Source: Nonomuraea dietziae (lineage in GTDB: Bacteria > Actinomycetota > Actinomycetes > Streptosporangiales > Streptosporangiaceae). Taken from it: a DNA stretch of 64,000 bases. This document shows, one piece after another, positions 36,072 through 44,764 of the stretch. A program made the position numbers and the translations under genes. How positions within the stretch are numbered: position 1 is the first letter of the stretch; each line of letters starts with the position of its first letter. The stretch spans positions 868,001-932,000 of the forward strand of contig NZ_JACIBV010000001.1 in assembly GCF_014195505.1 (NCBI RefSeq), written 5' to 3'. The notes beneath the pieces are model-generated. The model had not been told where the DNA came from. It searched no databases and saw nothing but the letters and a program-made list of their open reading frames with translations.

Positions 36072-36848
36072 GTGATCGACCCCCAGCTCTCCGGGCAGAA
36101 CGTGCTCGTCACCGGCGGAGGCGCCAACATCGGCGGCGCGATCAGCCGGGCCTTCGCCGCGCAGGGGGCTCGCGTCGCCGTCCACTATCTCGCGCAGGAG
36201 CCACCCGCGCCCGACGGTACGGCGTGGGCCCACCTCACCCCGAGCGCCGCGTCAGCCGAGCGGCTCGCCACCGAGATCGGCGGGGTCGCCGTCAGCGCCG
36301 ACCTGTCCCACCCCGACTCCGCCAGGCAGCTCGTCGACGCGGTCGAACGACGTCTCGGGCCGATCAACGTGCTCGTCAACAACGCCGCGCACTGCGAGAG
36401 CGCCGACACCCTCGACACGTTCGACGCCGCGTCGTTGGAGCGGCACTACCGCGTCAACGTCGTGGCCCCGGCCCTGCTGATCGCCGAGGTGGCCAGGCGC
36501 CACACCGCGGAGGTCCCGTTGTGCGTCGTCAACGTCTCCACCGATGCCGCGCGCGCCTTCCCTGGGCAGATCGGGTACGGGACCTCGAAGGCCGCGCTCG
36601 AGGCCCTCACCCGGGCCACCGCGCTGGAGCTGGGGCCTCGAGGGATCCGGGTCAACGCGGTCGCGCCCGGCCCCGTGCAGACCGGCTGGATGACGGAGGC
36701 CATCGTCGAGCACTCCACGTCGGTGATCCCCATGGGACGTGTCGGAGAGCCCTCCGACATCTCCGACGCGGTCGTCTTCCTCGCCTCCCGTCAGGCGCGG
36801 TGGATCACTGGCCAGGTGCTCCAGGTCGCGGGAGGCCACGCCCTCTGA
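36072..36848 (+). CDS. Short-chain dehydrogenase/reductase
   Basis: 258 residues of the classical SDR family: VTGGGANIGGAISRAF (cofactor site), NNAA motif as VNNAAHCES, catalytic Ser in NVSTDAARA, YGTSK catalytic Tyr and Lys, and 'VNAVAPGPVQTGW' after strand 6. The C-terminus 'SDAVVFLASRQARWITGQVLQVAGGHAL' is complete. The substrate is unknown. GTG 36072 is chosen because GGAG lies just upstream; the frame opens earlier at 35991. Confidence 0.9.
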   Translation: MIDPQLSGQNVLVTGGGANIGGAISRAFAAQGARVAVHYLAQEPPAPDGTAWAHLTPSAASAERLATEIGGVAVSADLSHPDSARQLVDAVERRLGPINVLVNNAAHCESADTLDTFDAASLERHYRVNVVAPALLIAEVARRHTAEVPLCVVNVSTDAARAFPGQIGYGTSKAALEALTRATALELGPRGIRVNAVAPGPVQTGWMTEAIVEHSTSVIPMGRVGEPSDISDAVVFLASRQARWITGQVLQVAGGHAL

Positions 36849-36891
36849 CGTGGTCCGTGATCCAGGCGAGGGGCGCGGAAAGCGGTGGTGT

Positions 36892-37527
36892 TCAGCCTCG
36901 GGACCAGTCTGGAGCGCGCCCCAGGACGGCGACGATCTCGTCGAGACGTGACCCGCTCGACCACGCCACTTCCGGCGCGAAGGCGGCGCCGGGGCCGAGA
37001 CGGCTTTCACCGCCCGGTACGGCCCTGGCGACGGCGAGCGCCACGTCGAGCAGTCGGGGCTCGAACTCCACCGCGAGGTCCAAGGTCTTCGCCACGTCCC
37101 AGGAGTGCACGACGTAGTCGATGAAGTGGAAGCTGATCGCCCGCGCCGCCGGGAACGGCCGGTCGGCGCTGATCTCGGGCAGCGGGAACGACCGGCTGAG
37201 CACACCGTCGGCGGCGAAGGCGGCCAGGACGTGCTCGGCCGCGGACCGGTAACTCCCGACCGGGTCGTCACCCAGGGAGCGCAGCTCCCACCAGGCGGGG
37301 TCGCCCTCGCCACGGGAGGCCGCCGCGAAACCGTGATGCTGCGTGGCCATGTGCGCGAGCAGGTCGTGCAGGCGCCATCCGGCGCAGGGGGTGGGTCTGG
37401 CCAGGTCCGCGGTCGTGACCTGCGCCACCACCTCGACGCTGGCCCGGACGGCCTGCTCATCGAGCGCGACGAGCTCGGCGCCGTTGTCGAGCGGGTTGGG
37501 CGAGGCGGTCGAAGATTCGCTATGCAT
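36892..37527 (-). CDS. Mycothiol-dependent maleylpyruvate-isomerase-like (DinB-fold, TIGR03086-type) protein
   Basis: 211 residues of a four-helix DinB-like bundle. 'LARPTPCAGWRLHDLLAHMATQHHGF' carries the first metal-binding His and 'HFIDYVVHSWDVAKTL' the other two, as in the mycothiol-dependent isomerase-like proteins of actinobacteria. Many members are orphan enzymes thought to use mycothiol. It is divergent from a MarR regulator with only 51 bases between, so it is probably that regulator's target. Confidence 0.85.
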   Translation of the reverse strand: MHSESSTASPNPLDNGAELVALDEQAVRASVEVVAQVTTADLARPTPCAGWRLHDLLAHMATQHHGFAAASRGEGDPAWWELRSLGDDPVGSYRSAAEHVLAAFAADGVLSRSFPLPEISADRPFPAARAISFHFIDYVVHSWDVAKTLDLAVEFEPRLLDVALAVARAVPGGESRLGPGAAFAPEVAWSSGSRLDEIVAVLGRAPDWSRG

Positions 37528-37541
37528 GCGCTTATGATGTG

Positions 37542-37562
37542 CGCTTGCTTATCGTAAGTCAA
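37542..37562. promoter_or_regulatory. Candidate MarR operator in the divergent promoter
   Basis: An imperfect inverted repeat, CTTG-CTTA then TAAGT-CAAG around TCG (37542-37561), sits in the 51-bp gap. A second half-like copy (TGCGCTTATGATG) lies just to its left. The position would cover both promoters, as expected for MarR autoregulation. Confidence 0.5.
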
Positions 37563-37578
37563 GGGGTATCGTAGGTGG

Positions 37579-38013
37579 GTGACCGAACGTCGTGACCTCG
37601 CCGCGATGCTGCAGCCCCTGGTGAAGTCCCTGATCGCCGCGGAGCTTCGGGTGCTGGAGGAGCACGGCATCTCCATGTGGAGCTATGTGGTGCTCAGCGC
37701 GCTGGACGACAGCCCGATCCGCACCCAGGCCGCTCTGGCCGAGGCGATCGGCGCGGACAAGACGCGCATCATCAGCACGCTCGACCGGCTGCAGGAAGCC
37801 GGGCTGATCTCCCGCGAACCCGACCCGGAGGACCGGCGCGCCCGGCTGCTGGCCATCACGCAGGACGGCCGATCGGCGCGCAGGGCCGCCCAGGCCGACA
37901 TTCGGGCGAACGAGGAGCGGGTGCTCGCCGCGCTCTCCGCGGCTGATCGGCAGGCATTCCTGCGGGCCGCCCAGGCGTTGTCGGCGATGCCGCACGAGGA
38001 GATCGTCGGCTGA
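37579..38013 (+). CDS. MarR-family transcriptional regulator
   Basis: 144 residues. The winged helix is 'IRTQAALAEAIGADKTRIISTLDRLQEAGLISREPDPEDRRARLLAITQDG', with the typical wing DxRxR; helices at both ends form the dimer interface. MarR proteins usually repress adjacent divergent genes until a phenolic or oxidant ligand binds. GTG 37579 follows GTAGGTGG. The likely target is the mycothiol-type enzyme at 36892. Confidence 0.92.
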   Translation: MTERRDLAAMLQPLVKSLIAAELRVLEEHGISMWSYVVLSALDDSPIRTQAALAEAIGADKTRIISTLDRLQEAGLISREPDPEDRRARLLAITQDGRSARRAAQADIRANEERVLAALSAADRQAFLRAAQALSAMPHEEIVG

Positions 38014-38014
38014 C

Positions 38015-38818
38015 CTAGCCGGTCGGGCGCCCGGCGACCAGGTCTTGCACCGTGCGCTTGAAGCGCTCCACCGGCTCGCGGATCTTCTGCTCCCGCCGCT
38101 CGGCGCGGCGCAGCTTGCGCGATCCGTCCCTGTAGCGCCAGCGCGCCCACGGGGAGCCAGGTCTGCCCAGCCGTACCGCCCCGACCAGGGCCAGTGGGGT
38201 TAGGTAGATCCCCACCAGCCCCGTCCAGACCTTGCCCTTGAGCAGGGTGATCACCGCGAACAGGATGTTGGCGCCGACGATGACCCCGCCGTCGAGGAGG
38301 CTGTCGCTGGCGAGCGCCTCCCCGATCTCCAGTGGGCTGACGCCGACCAGCCCGAGCCCGCACAGCGCTATCGCCATGAAGACGGTGTCCACCGAGAACC
38401 GTCCCTGCTCGGTCCAGTACACGTCGTCGAGGTGCAGTACCAGCGCGAACTCGTCGAGCACCAGCGCCGTCCCCACCCCGAACAGCGCCGCGGTGACGCC
38501 CGCGGCGAAGGACCGCCCATCATGGACGGCGAGGCCGCCGATCCCGCCTAGGCACATGAACACCAGCCCGAACACGACGTGGTGAATGTGCATCCCGCCG
38601 GGCGTGACGTTGCCGGGCCACCACCGCACCTGCTTCCTGATCATCCGCACGCTGATCCTGATGAACAGGAACGTGCACAGGAACAGCACGAAGAAGCAGA
38701 ACAACCGCAGTTTCCCCGCCTCTGCGACCTCCCGGGCGAACCACTCCCACATGTCCCGACTGTCCCACGTGCCCGGCCACCCTCCGGTAAAGGCCCAGTA
38801 CGCCGGAAGGTACGGCAA
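38015..38818 (-). CDS. Integral membrane protein with HIHH and DEFALVLHL motifs, function unknown
   Basis: 267 residues with about six membrane segments. Conserved-looking polar motifs are GGMHIHHVVFG, LDEFALVLHLDDVYWTEQGR and FSVDTVF, so the membrane core may bind a metal. The C-terminal ~60 residues are basic and cytoplasmic. Similar unnamed proteins occur in actinomycetes. The start is uncertain: TTG 38818 gives an aromatic-rich N-terminus after a GAAGG stretch, ATG 38752 a shorter one. It lies directly downstream of the broken SDR gene. Confidence 0.7.
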   Translation of the reverse strand: MPYLPAYWAFTGGWPGTWDSRDMWEWFAREVAEAGKLRLFCFFVLFLCTFLFIRISVRMIRKQVRWWPGNVTPGGMHIHHVVFGLVFMCLGGIGGLAVHDGRSFAAGVTAALFGVGTALVLDEFALVLHLDDVYWTEQGRFSVDTVFMAIALCGLGLVGVSPLEIGEALASDSLLDGGVIVGANILFAVITLLKGKVWTGLVGIYLTPLALVGAVRLGRPGSPWARWRYRDGSRKLRRAERREQKIREPVERFKRTVQDLVAGRPTG

Positions 38819-38894
38819 GCCGCCGCCTTCGCCGCGATGGCATGGCCCGCGGTCCCAGGGGCCGGCACCCAGACCCGCGGGTCAGACCCAACGG

Positions 38895-39309
38895 GACGAT
38901 GCGGGGCTGCTGCGACCTGCGGAGCAACGGCAGGAACGCGTGTGTGACCCGCACCTGACCGAAGACGTTCACCTCGTACAGCGCACGGAGCGTGTCGGCG
39001 TCCATGTCGGCGGGATCCAGCGACGGGCCACCCGACTCCGGCGTTGTTGACGAGCACGTCCAGGCGATCCACGCGCTCGACGACCGCCTTCACCGCCGCC
39101 GCCACGGACTCGTCCGAGGTCACGTCAAGCTCGACGAACTCCGCCTCGATCCCCTCACCCGCCAGCGTGTCCGCGGCTTCGATGCCGCGTCCCCGGTCCC
39201 GCGCGGCCAGGAAGACCTGCCACCCCTTGCCCGCCAGGCGGCGTACGGTCTCCCGGCCCAGCCCCTTGTTCGCTCCGGTGACCAACGCCACCGTCTTCGC
39301 CTCTGTCAT
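38895..39309 (-). pseudogene. SDR gene remnant: frameshifted and missing its C-terminal half
   Basis: ATG 39309 with GGAGGA eight bases upstream begins a normal SDR: VALVTGANKGLGRETVRRLA, 'LDVTSDESV' and DVLVNNAGVG. Then an extra G in a GGG run (about 39030) shifts the frame; the continuation 'SLDPADMDADTLRALYEVNVFGQVRVTHAFLPLLRRSQQPRIV' is in the next frame. After 'PRIV' the similarity stops, so the catalytic Ser-Tyr-Lys half is gone and sequence of the membrane-protein leader follows. Two independent lesions make real decay more likely than a sequencing error. Confidence 0.85.
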
Positions 39310-39412
39310 GGAGCCGATCCTCCCTGCGCACGCCCGGGGCCCACCAGGACCGCCGAGGCATGGGACCCGCGGTACCACCCGGCCTAGGCGTTCCAGGAGG
39401 CATGCTCGAAGA

Positions 39413-39858
39413 GTGAATCGTGCCGAACTCGCCGAAGTACTCCGCACAGCCCTAGCTCGCGTACGACCGCACAAGGCTGGCAGCGTTTTCTCGGCAGCAG
39501 CCGCTGCCAGGTCGCCGTGGGCCCGGACGAAGACGACGCGGCAGGCCGCGCCTCGGTCGGTACGCTGCGTGCCGCACAGGCCCGTTACCCTGACGACCCC
39601 GATCTGGTCCGGCTGATCGCGGAACTACGTCGTGGCAGCCCTCGGTTCGACGAGCTCTGGCGGGAGGGGCGCTCCTCCCCGTGGCGTACCGCCACCAAGA
39701 GCGTCAGCCATCCCAGTCTGGGCACGGTCTCGCTCGACTGCGACGCCATGCTGCTCCCGGACGGCCACCAGACGGTGCTCGTGTACTCGGCCGAGCCGGG
39801 ATCTCCCCAGGCGACGGTGCTCGACATGCTGCGAGTGCTCGGGCTGCCACAGGTGTGA
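39413..39858 (+). pseudogene. XRE-family (MmyB-type) regulator remnant lacking the DNA-binding domain
   Basis: GTG 39413 starts with 'NRAELAEVLRTALARVRP', the usual N-terminus of MmyB-type XRE regulators. About 35 codons later the sequence jumps, in another frame, to the end of the ligand-binding domain: 'VGTLRAAQARYPDDPDLVRLIAELRRGSPRFDELW ... VSLDCDAMLLPDGHQTVLVYSAEPGSPQ'. The helix-turn-helix and half of the sensor domain (~150 residues) are missing. A short frame from 39517 could still be translated alone. In actinomycetes this regulator type commonly sits divergent from an SDR gene, exactly the neighbour that is broken here. Confidence 0.8.
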
Positions 39859-39979
39859 GGTGCTGCGGACGCGTCCATGCAGCCTCAAGGTCAGGCGCCC
39901 GCTCCAGCGGAAGCACTCACGCGTACCCGGCGACGTCACTCGGTGTGCCGGGGTCGGCGATTCGTGCCACACTGCGGCC

Positions 39980-40453
39980 GTGAAAGACGAGGAACTGGCG
40001 CGAGCGGCGGCATTGCGCGCGGAAGACCGGCATGAGGAAGCGCGCGAGGTGCTGGTGGCGCTCGCCGCGCGCCATCCCGACGACGGCGAGGTGGCGAGGG
40101 AAGCGGCCTACGTGCATGACCGGCTCGGGCTGGAGCACGAGGCGGTGCCGTACTACGAGAGAGCGTTGGAGCTCGGCGCCGACGACAGGATCGGCCTGTT
40201 CACCGGCTTCGGCAGCACGCTGCGGGTCATCGGCAGGTATGACGACGCGCTCGCGGTCCTGGAGCGCGGGCTGGCCGAGTTCCCCAGGGACCCGGCGATG
40301 CGGGCGTTCAGGGCGATGGCGCTGCACAACGCAGGACGGCATCGCGAGGCGGTGAGCACGCTGCTGCACGTGCTGGCCGAGGGCGGGCAGGCCGGAGGAT
40401 ACGCTCGCGCCCTCGCCTACTACGCCGACCACCTCGACGAGATCTCTGGTTGA
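39980..40453 (+). CDS. Tetratricopeptide-repeat protein
   Basis: 157 residues of helical TPR units: 'EAREVLVALAARHPDDGEVAREAAYVHDRLG', 'EAVPYYERALELGADDRIGLFTGFGSTLRVIG', 'DALAVLERGLAEFPRDPAMRAFRAMALHNAG'. It resembles the small 'tetratrico peptide repeat' proteins of Gram-positive bacteria with a protein-binding role. GTG 39980 starts the conserved region. It is convergent with a small membrane protein gene, with 4 bases between the stops. Confidence 0.8.
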   Translation: MKDEELARAAALRAEDRHEEAREVLVALAARHPDDGEVAREAAYVHDRLGLEHEAVPYYERALELGADDRIGLFTGFGSTLRVIGRYDDALAVLERGLAEFPRDPAMRAFRAMALHNAGRHREAVSTLLHVLAEGGQAGGYARALAYYADHLDEISG

Positions 40454-40457
40454 TGAG

Positions 40458-40940
40458 TTACGGCTGATCGCCTGCGGACTCTTCGTCTGCCGCGCGCGGG
40501 GAGGCCGCCCGTCGCTCGCCGACGACGAGGCTGGCCGCGGCCAGCAGGTAGAAGGGCGACAGGAGCAGCAGGTATCCCACCGACAGGTCGCTGCTCTCCA
40601 GCGCCGTCATCGCGACGTACCCGAGGATCAGCCCGAACAGCGCCAGGGCGCCAGCCGCGCACGGGGTGGCGCGCCGGCGATGCTCGCGAGGCAGTACGAG
40701 CACGATGGCAGCCACCAGCAGGACCAGGCCGGAGTCCAGGACGTACTCGAGCAACCGGTGAGACAGCGGCGACGCGCCGACCGCCACCGCTACCGCCAAA
40801 GCGCTCTCCTCGCTGTGGTCGGCCTGAGGCGCGCCGGCGAAGGGGTATTCGGTGGCGATGAGCTGCGGAAGCGCTGCCAGGACGAGGGTCAGCACGCGCC
40901 AGAACGCGGGAGACCGCTTCCACCGCTCGAACCGTGTCAT
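40458..40940 (-). CDS. Small membrane protein, function unknown
   Basis: 160 residues with about four hydrophobic segments (roughly 12-30, 62-80, 90-112 and 118-140), a basic N-terminus and an acidic, Ala-rich C-terminus. No known motif seen. ATG 40940; it is divergent from the AraC-type regulator gene across a 200-bp gap. Confidence 0.6.
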   Translation of the reverse strand: MTRFERWKRSPAFWRVLTLVLAALPQLIATEYPFAGAPQADHSEESALAVAVAVGASPLSHRLLEYVLDSGLVLLVAAIVLVLPREHRRRATPCAAGALALFGLILGYVAMTALESSDLSVGYLLLLSPFYLLAAASLVVGERRAASPRAADEESAGDQP

Positions 40941-41128
40941 CGTGCCTCCGCGGCGTAGGGATGCGAACGTGAGCAGGTGATCTTACTCAGTTGTCCCTTA
41001 CGGCCGCCCGCCGATCTGGACGGAACCGGCGAACCGGGGAGAAGCGGCCGGCCGCGACGCGGATTCAGGTTCGGGTGGTGCAGCCACGACGGAAGGCGGC
41101 GGCCCGCGGAAATGTCGGTGCCGCCACG

Positions 41129-41134
41129 TAACGT
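41129..41134 (+). promoter_or_regulatory. Possible -10 box for the AraC-type regulator
   Basis: TAACGT ends seven bases before ATG 41142, another leaderless arrangement. It is embedded in CGTAACGTTCG. Confidence 0.4.
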
Positions 41135-41141
41135 TCGCCGC

Positions 41142-41993
41142 ATGCGTTCAGCTCGTCGTCTGGGCACCGGGCCCGGCTTCACCGTCGACGTCGTGACGTG
41201 CGTCGACGACCACCGGCGATGGTCGCCGCCCGAGGTCGGCGACGACTACAGGGTGGTGCTCGTCCGCACGGGCAGGTTCAGGCGGAAGACGGACGAGGTC
41301 GCCTCCCTGGTCGATCCGACGACGGCCTATCTCGGGGTCCCCGGAGAGGAGGAGCGGTTCGCGCACCCGGCGGGAGGCGACGTGTGCACCTCCCTCAGCC
41401 TCTCCCCCGCGCTGTGGCGATCCCTCACCGGTGAGGGACGCCGGAAGCTGCGCCCCACCGTCTACGTCGACGCCCGCGTGGAGCTGGCCCATCGCGCTCT
41501 CCTCACCGCCGCCCGGAGCGGCGACCAGCAGTTCGCGCTCGCCGAACGCCTCCTCGCGCTCCTGTCCTCGGTCCTCGGGCAGTCGTCCTCCGACCACGCG
41601 GACGGCAGCGCCACGACGGGGTCCAAGGCCCGCCTCGTCACGGTCACACGGGCCGAGCGGCTGGTCACGGCCGCTCGTGAGGCGATCGCCGCGGGGCATC
41701 CGGCCGCCGAGGGGCTCGTGCCGCTCGCCGAGCTGCTGGGCGCCTCGCCGTACCAACTGAGCAGGGCCTTCTCCCGGGAGATAGGCGTCAGCCTCACCCA
41801 CTACCGCAACAGGGTGCGGGTCGGGCGCGCTCTCGACCGGCTGGAGCGCGGTGAGACGAGCCTCGCCGCGCTCGCCGTCGAGCTCGGCTTCGCCGATCAG
41901 GCCCACCTCACCCGTACGGTCCGCCGTCATCTCGGCCACACGCCCACCGCGCTGCGGCGCCTGCTCACCGGGAGACCCGCCCATGAGCGTTGA
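41142..41993 (+). CDS. AraC-family transcriptional regulator
   Basis: 283 residues. The N-terminal ~160 residues look like an AraC-binding cupin half (YRVVLVRTGRFRR ... HPAGGDVCTSLSLSP). The C-terminal ~100 residues carry the two helix-turn-helices: 'PLAELLGASPYQLSRAFSREIGVSLTHYRNRVRVGRALDRL' and 'SLAALAVELGFADQAHLTRTVRRHLGHTPTALRRLL'. The gene overlaps the SRPBCC gene by 11 bases, so the two are co-expressed and the regulator may respond to that protein's ligand. Confidence 0.9.
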   Translation: MRSARRLGTGPGFTVDVVTCVDDHRRWSPPEVGDDYRVVLVRTGRFRRKTDEVASLVDPTTAYLGVPGEEERFAHPAGGDVCTSLSLSPALWRSLTGEGRRKLRPTVYVDARVELAHRALLTAARSGDQQFALAERLLALLSSVLGQSSSDHADGSATTGSKARLVTVTRAERLVTAAREAIAAGHPAAEGLVPLAELLGASPYQLSRAFSREIGVSLTHYRNRVRVGRALDRLERGETSLAALAVELGFADQAHLTRTVRRHLGHTPTALRRLLTGRPAHER

Positions 41994-42393
41994 CGAGACC
42001 GCGGTCGTCGCCGCCTCCGCCGAGCGCGTGTGGCGGGCCTTCGCCGACCATGACGATCGCGCCGAATGGTGGCACTACCTCTATCTGGAACCGGTCGCGG
42101 GCGGCTCTCTCGAGGAGCGCTGGACCGACGAGCACGGCACACCCGTGGTGACGCGCGGCGAGGTGACGCACGCGGCGGCGCCGAAGCTGCTGGCCTTCAC
42201 GTGGGCCGACGAAGGTCAGGAGGCCTCGACCGAGGTCGAGATCACGCTCACGCCGCTCGAGGCGGGCACGGAGGTCCGCATCAGGGAGACCGGTTGGGAG
42301 CGGCTACCCGACGGCCCGTCCCTCGCCGCCGACCACCGCGCCGGCTGGCGTGTCCACCTCGCCAACCTCCGCCGCCACGTCGCACCCGGCTGA
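41983..42393 (+). CDS. SRPBCC (START/AHSA1-like) domain protein
   Basis: 136 residues. The AHSA1-type pattern is clear: 'VVAASAERVWRAFADHDDRAEWWHYLYLEPVAGGSLEERWTD', 'KLLAFTWADEGQEASTEVEITLTPLEAGTEVRIRETGW' and a final helix 'HRAGWRVHLANLRRHV'. The fold forms a ligand-binding cavity. GGGAGA precedes ATG 41983, which lies inside the end of the AraC gene. Confidence 0.88.
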   Translation: MSVDETAVVAASAERVWRAFADHDDRAEWWHYLYLEPVAGGSLEERWTDEHGTPVVTRGEVTHAAAPKLLAFTWADEGQEASTEVEITLTPLEAGTEVRIRETGWERLPDGPSLAADHRAGWRVHLANLRRHVAPG

Positions 42394-42497
42394 CCGCAGG
42401 CCCTGTGGCGGGAAACGCGGAATACCGGAACACCACCGCCACCGCAGGACGCCCCTGGGAGTCCGAGATCCCCGACAGAACGCCTCATCGGACCCCG

Positions 42498-42559
42498 GAA
42501 GCTCGGCAGAACACGCACACCGGGACGCTGAAAGCCCGGCAGAACACCCACACCGGGAC
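42498..42559. repeat. Two ~26-bp direct repeats at 36-bp spacing
   Basis: The unit GC(T/C)CGGCAGAACAC then (G/C)CACACCGGGAC appears at 42498-42523 and 42534-42559 with two mismatches. Related GACAGAACGC at about 42474 suggests a decayed third copy. Confidence 0.85.
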
Positions 42560-42616
42560 ACCGGGCGACCCTGGTAGATGACCCTTCGGAGGCCGGGATC
42601 CCACCCTAGGGAGCCA

Positions 42617-42747
42617 GTCGCTGCCCTCCCCCACCGCGCGACTTCCCCACCGGGGAATCCAGGATCCACCGGCGAGAGCTACCAAGCGAGAGTCCCGGAT
42701 GCCGAACCGCGAAGTGTCGCCCCTCCCCCACTGCGCGACACCCCACC
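42617..42747. repeat. Longer degenerate repeat, ~99-bp period
   Basis: CCTCCCCCACCGCGCGACTT (42621-42640) recurs as CCTCCCCCACTGCGCGACAC (42720-42739), with the flanks (CCCCACC after; GGA-TCC-like words around) also similar. Confidence 0.75.
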
Positions 42748-42799
42748 CCCTGGAGTCCTGGAACCCAGAAAGGGATGCCCGTACCAGGATGTCAGCTAA

Positions 42800-42810
42800 T
42801 CAAGTTTGAC
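42800..42810. promoter_or_regulatory. PadR-type box 1 upstream of the ABC exporter
   Basis: TCAAGTTTGAC, sharing the TCAA-n-TTTGA pattern with the box at 42847 and with the one in front of the PadR gene. Confidence 0.65.
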
Positions 42811-42846
42811 CAGTCGCGCTAGAGGGGGCTAACCTGAATCCCGGTA

Positions 42847-42858
42847 GTCAAATTTGAC
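42847..42858. promoter_or_regulatory. PadR-type box 2 upstream of the ABC exporter
   Basis: GTCAAATTTGAC, a perfect 12-bp palindrome, 20 bases before the GTG start and about 48 bases (centre to centre) from box 1. Confidence 0.7.
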
Positions 42859-42878
42859 CACTGAGTCCGGGAGGATGT

Positions 42879-43862
42879 GTGGCTGGTCATGAGCTGGCGA
42901 TCGTCGCGGAGGGCCTCGAAAAGTCCTACCGCGAGAAGAAGGCCCTGGACGGACTGAGCATGACGGTGCCGAGCGGCACGGTCCACGGGGTGCTCGGCCC
43001 CAACGGCGCGGGCAAGACCACGTTCGTGCGCACGCTGGCCACCCTCCTGCGGGTGAAGGCGGGCAGGGCGGAGGTCGCCGGGATCGACGTGCGCCGCCAC
43101 CCCGAGGAGGTCCGCAGGCGGATCGGGCTGCTCGGGCAGCACGCGGCGCTGGACGAGGATCTGTCGGGCCGGCAGAACCTCGACCTGTTCGGCAGGCTCT
43201 ACCATCTGGGCACCCGCCGCGCGGCCGCGCGCGCCGACGAACTGCTCGAGCGATTCGGCCTCACCGACACCGGCCGAAGGCCTGTCAAGGCCTACAGCGG
43301 GGGCATGCGCCGCCGTCTCGACCTCGCGGCCTCGTTCATCATCGATCCGCAGGTCCTCTTTCTCGACGAGCCGACGGCGGGCCTCGACCCACGCGGCCGC
43401 AGCGAGGTGTGGAACGCGGTGCGCTCGCTGGTCGGCGGCGGCACCACCGTGCTGCTGACCACCCAGTACCTGGAGGAGGCCGACCAGCTCGCCGACCGGA
43501 TCTCGCTGATCGACCATGGCCGGGTGATCGCCGACGGCACCGCCGACCAGCTCAAGGCGAAGGTGGGCGGCGACCGCATCGACGTGGTCGTGCGCACCGC
43601 CGGCCAACTGCAGGCCGCGGCCGCCGTACTGGCCGGGGTCTCCGGCGGGGCCGTGGACGTCGACGAGGACACCCGCAGGATCAGCGCGCCGGTCGCCGAC
43701 CGGATGACCGCTCTGAACCACCTGGTACGGGCGTTGCATGACGCCGGTATCGAGGCCGAGGACCTCGCTGTGCGGCGTCCCACGCTCGACGAGGTGTTCA
43801 TGCGGTTGACCGGCGACGGCGGCGGCCGCCCGAGCGGCGTGCGCGAGGAGGAATCGGTATGA
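42879..43862 (+). CDS. ABC exporter ATPase, DrrA-like
   Basis: 327 residues. Walker A GPNGAGKT, signature [12 protein letters not shown], Walker [14 protein letters not shown] and switch His region '[17 protein letters not shown]'. The ~100-residue C-terminal extension ([22 protein letters not shown] ... [14 protein letters not shown]) is that of the daunorubicin-resistance DrrA family. It powers the permease encoded next. GTG 42879 follows GGGAGGAT. Its last bases overlap the permease start by 4. Confidence 0.93.
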   Translation: MAGHELAIVAEGLEKSYREKKALDGLSMTVPSGTVHGVLGPNGAGKTTFVRTLATLLRVKAGRAEVAGIDVRRHPEEVRRRIGLLGQHAALDEDLSGRQNLDLFGRLYHLGTRRAAARADELLERFGLTDTGRRPVKAYSGGMRRRLDLAASFIIDPQVLFLDEPTAGLDPRGRSEVWNAVRSLVGGGTTVLLTTQYLEEADQLADRISLIDHGRVIADGTADQLKAKVGGDRIDVVVRTAGQLQAAAAVLAGVSGGAVDVDEDTRRISAPVADRMTALNHLVRALHDAGIEAEDLAVRRPTLDEVFMRLTGDGGGRPSGVREEESV

Positions 43863-44683
43863 CGACGCTCACGGCGCCGGCGCGGTCCATCGGATCGGAC
43901 GTCGGCTGGTGGCTGGCCGACTCATGGAACATGACGCGGCGCGAGCTGGCCCACTGGGCGCGCAGGCCCTGGCAGCTGGCGATCGGCCTCACCTTCCCTG
44001 TGATGATGCTGGTGATGTTCGCCTTCTTCTTCGGCGGCGGCATGCGGGTCGCGGGTGGCGGCGACTACAAGGAGTTCCTGGTCCCCGGCATGCTCGTGCT
44101 CACCATGGCCTTCGGCCTCGAAGGCACGATGACCGCGCTCACCCAGGATCTCAACACGGGCGTCGTCGACCGCTTCAGGTCCATGCCGATGGCGCCTTCG
44201 GCGGTCCTGGTCGGCCGCAGCGTCGCGGACATGCTGGAGTCGGTGGTCAGTCTACTGATCATGGTCGGCGCGGGGCTCGCGATCGGCTGGCGCTGGCACG
44301 GCTCGTTCGCGGCGGCGCTGGCCGGGGTCGGGTTGCTGCTCCTGCTGCGCTTCTCGATGCTGTGGTGCGGCATCTGGCTCGGGCTGATCGCCGGTAGGCC
44401 CGAGCTGGTCATGGCCGTGCAGATCCTCGTCTGGCCGGTCTCCTTCAGCTCCGCCGTCTTCGCCTCGCCCGAATCCATGCCGAGCGTGCTGGGCGTGATC
44501 GCCGAATGGAATCCACTGTCGGCCACCGCCACGGCGGTACGCGACCTGTTCGGCAATCCGGGGGTGGGCGGCGCCTCATGGGCCGCCGAGCACGCCCACC
44601 TGCTGGCCGTGGCGTGGCCCCTCGCGGTGCTGGCGATCGCCTTCCCCATGGCGGCGGCCCGCTTCCGCGGCCTCAGCCGCTGA
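43859..44683 (+). CDS. ABC-2 type exporter permease, DrrB-like
   Basis: 274 residues with six membrane segments. The ABC-2 pattern is present: '[27 protein letters not shown]', '[44 protein letters not shown]' (coupling helix) and '[26 protein letters not shown]'. With the DrrA-like ATPase it probably exports a hydrophobic drug or lipid. It is coupled to the ATPase by an ATGA overlap. Confidence 0.93.
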   Translation: MTTLTAPARSIGSDVGWWLADSWNMTRRELAHWARRPWQLAIGLTFPVMMLVMFAFFFGGGMRVAGGGDYKEFLVPGMLVLTMAFGLEGTMTALTQDLNTGVVDRFRSMPMAPSAVLVGRSVADMLESVVSLLIMVGAGLAIGWRWHGSFAAALAGVGLLLLLRFSMLWCGIWLGLIAGRPELVMAVQILVWPVSFSSAVFASPESMPSVLGVIAEWNPLSATATAVRDLFGNPGVGGASWAAEHAHLLAVAWPLAVLAIAFPMAAARFRGLSR

Positions 44684-44713
44684 GGCCGAGCGAGCCCAAA
44701 TACTGGGCCCCAA

Positions 44714-44764
44714 TGACCGTCGTGGCGCCGTGGCGGGTCTGCTGCTCCGGCGCCATGACGGTCA
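44714..44764. terminator. Bidirectional terminator between the permease and padR-like genes
   Basis: A 16-bp stem (TGACCGTCGTGGCGCC at 44714-44729 with GGCGCCATGACGGTCA at 44749-44764) has one G-T wobble; the right arm includes the stop codon of the PadR-type gene. Confidence 0.8.

Larger units (their letters stand above)
42394..42878. other. Repeat-containing intergenic region upstream of the ABC exporter
   Basis: 485 bases without a gene. Roughly 42478-42760 holds degenerate direct repeats (listed separately). The last 80 bases are the AT-richer exporter promoter with two PadR-type boxes and a GGGAGGAT ribosome site at 42869-42876. Confidence 0.7.
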
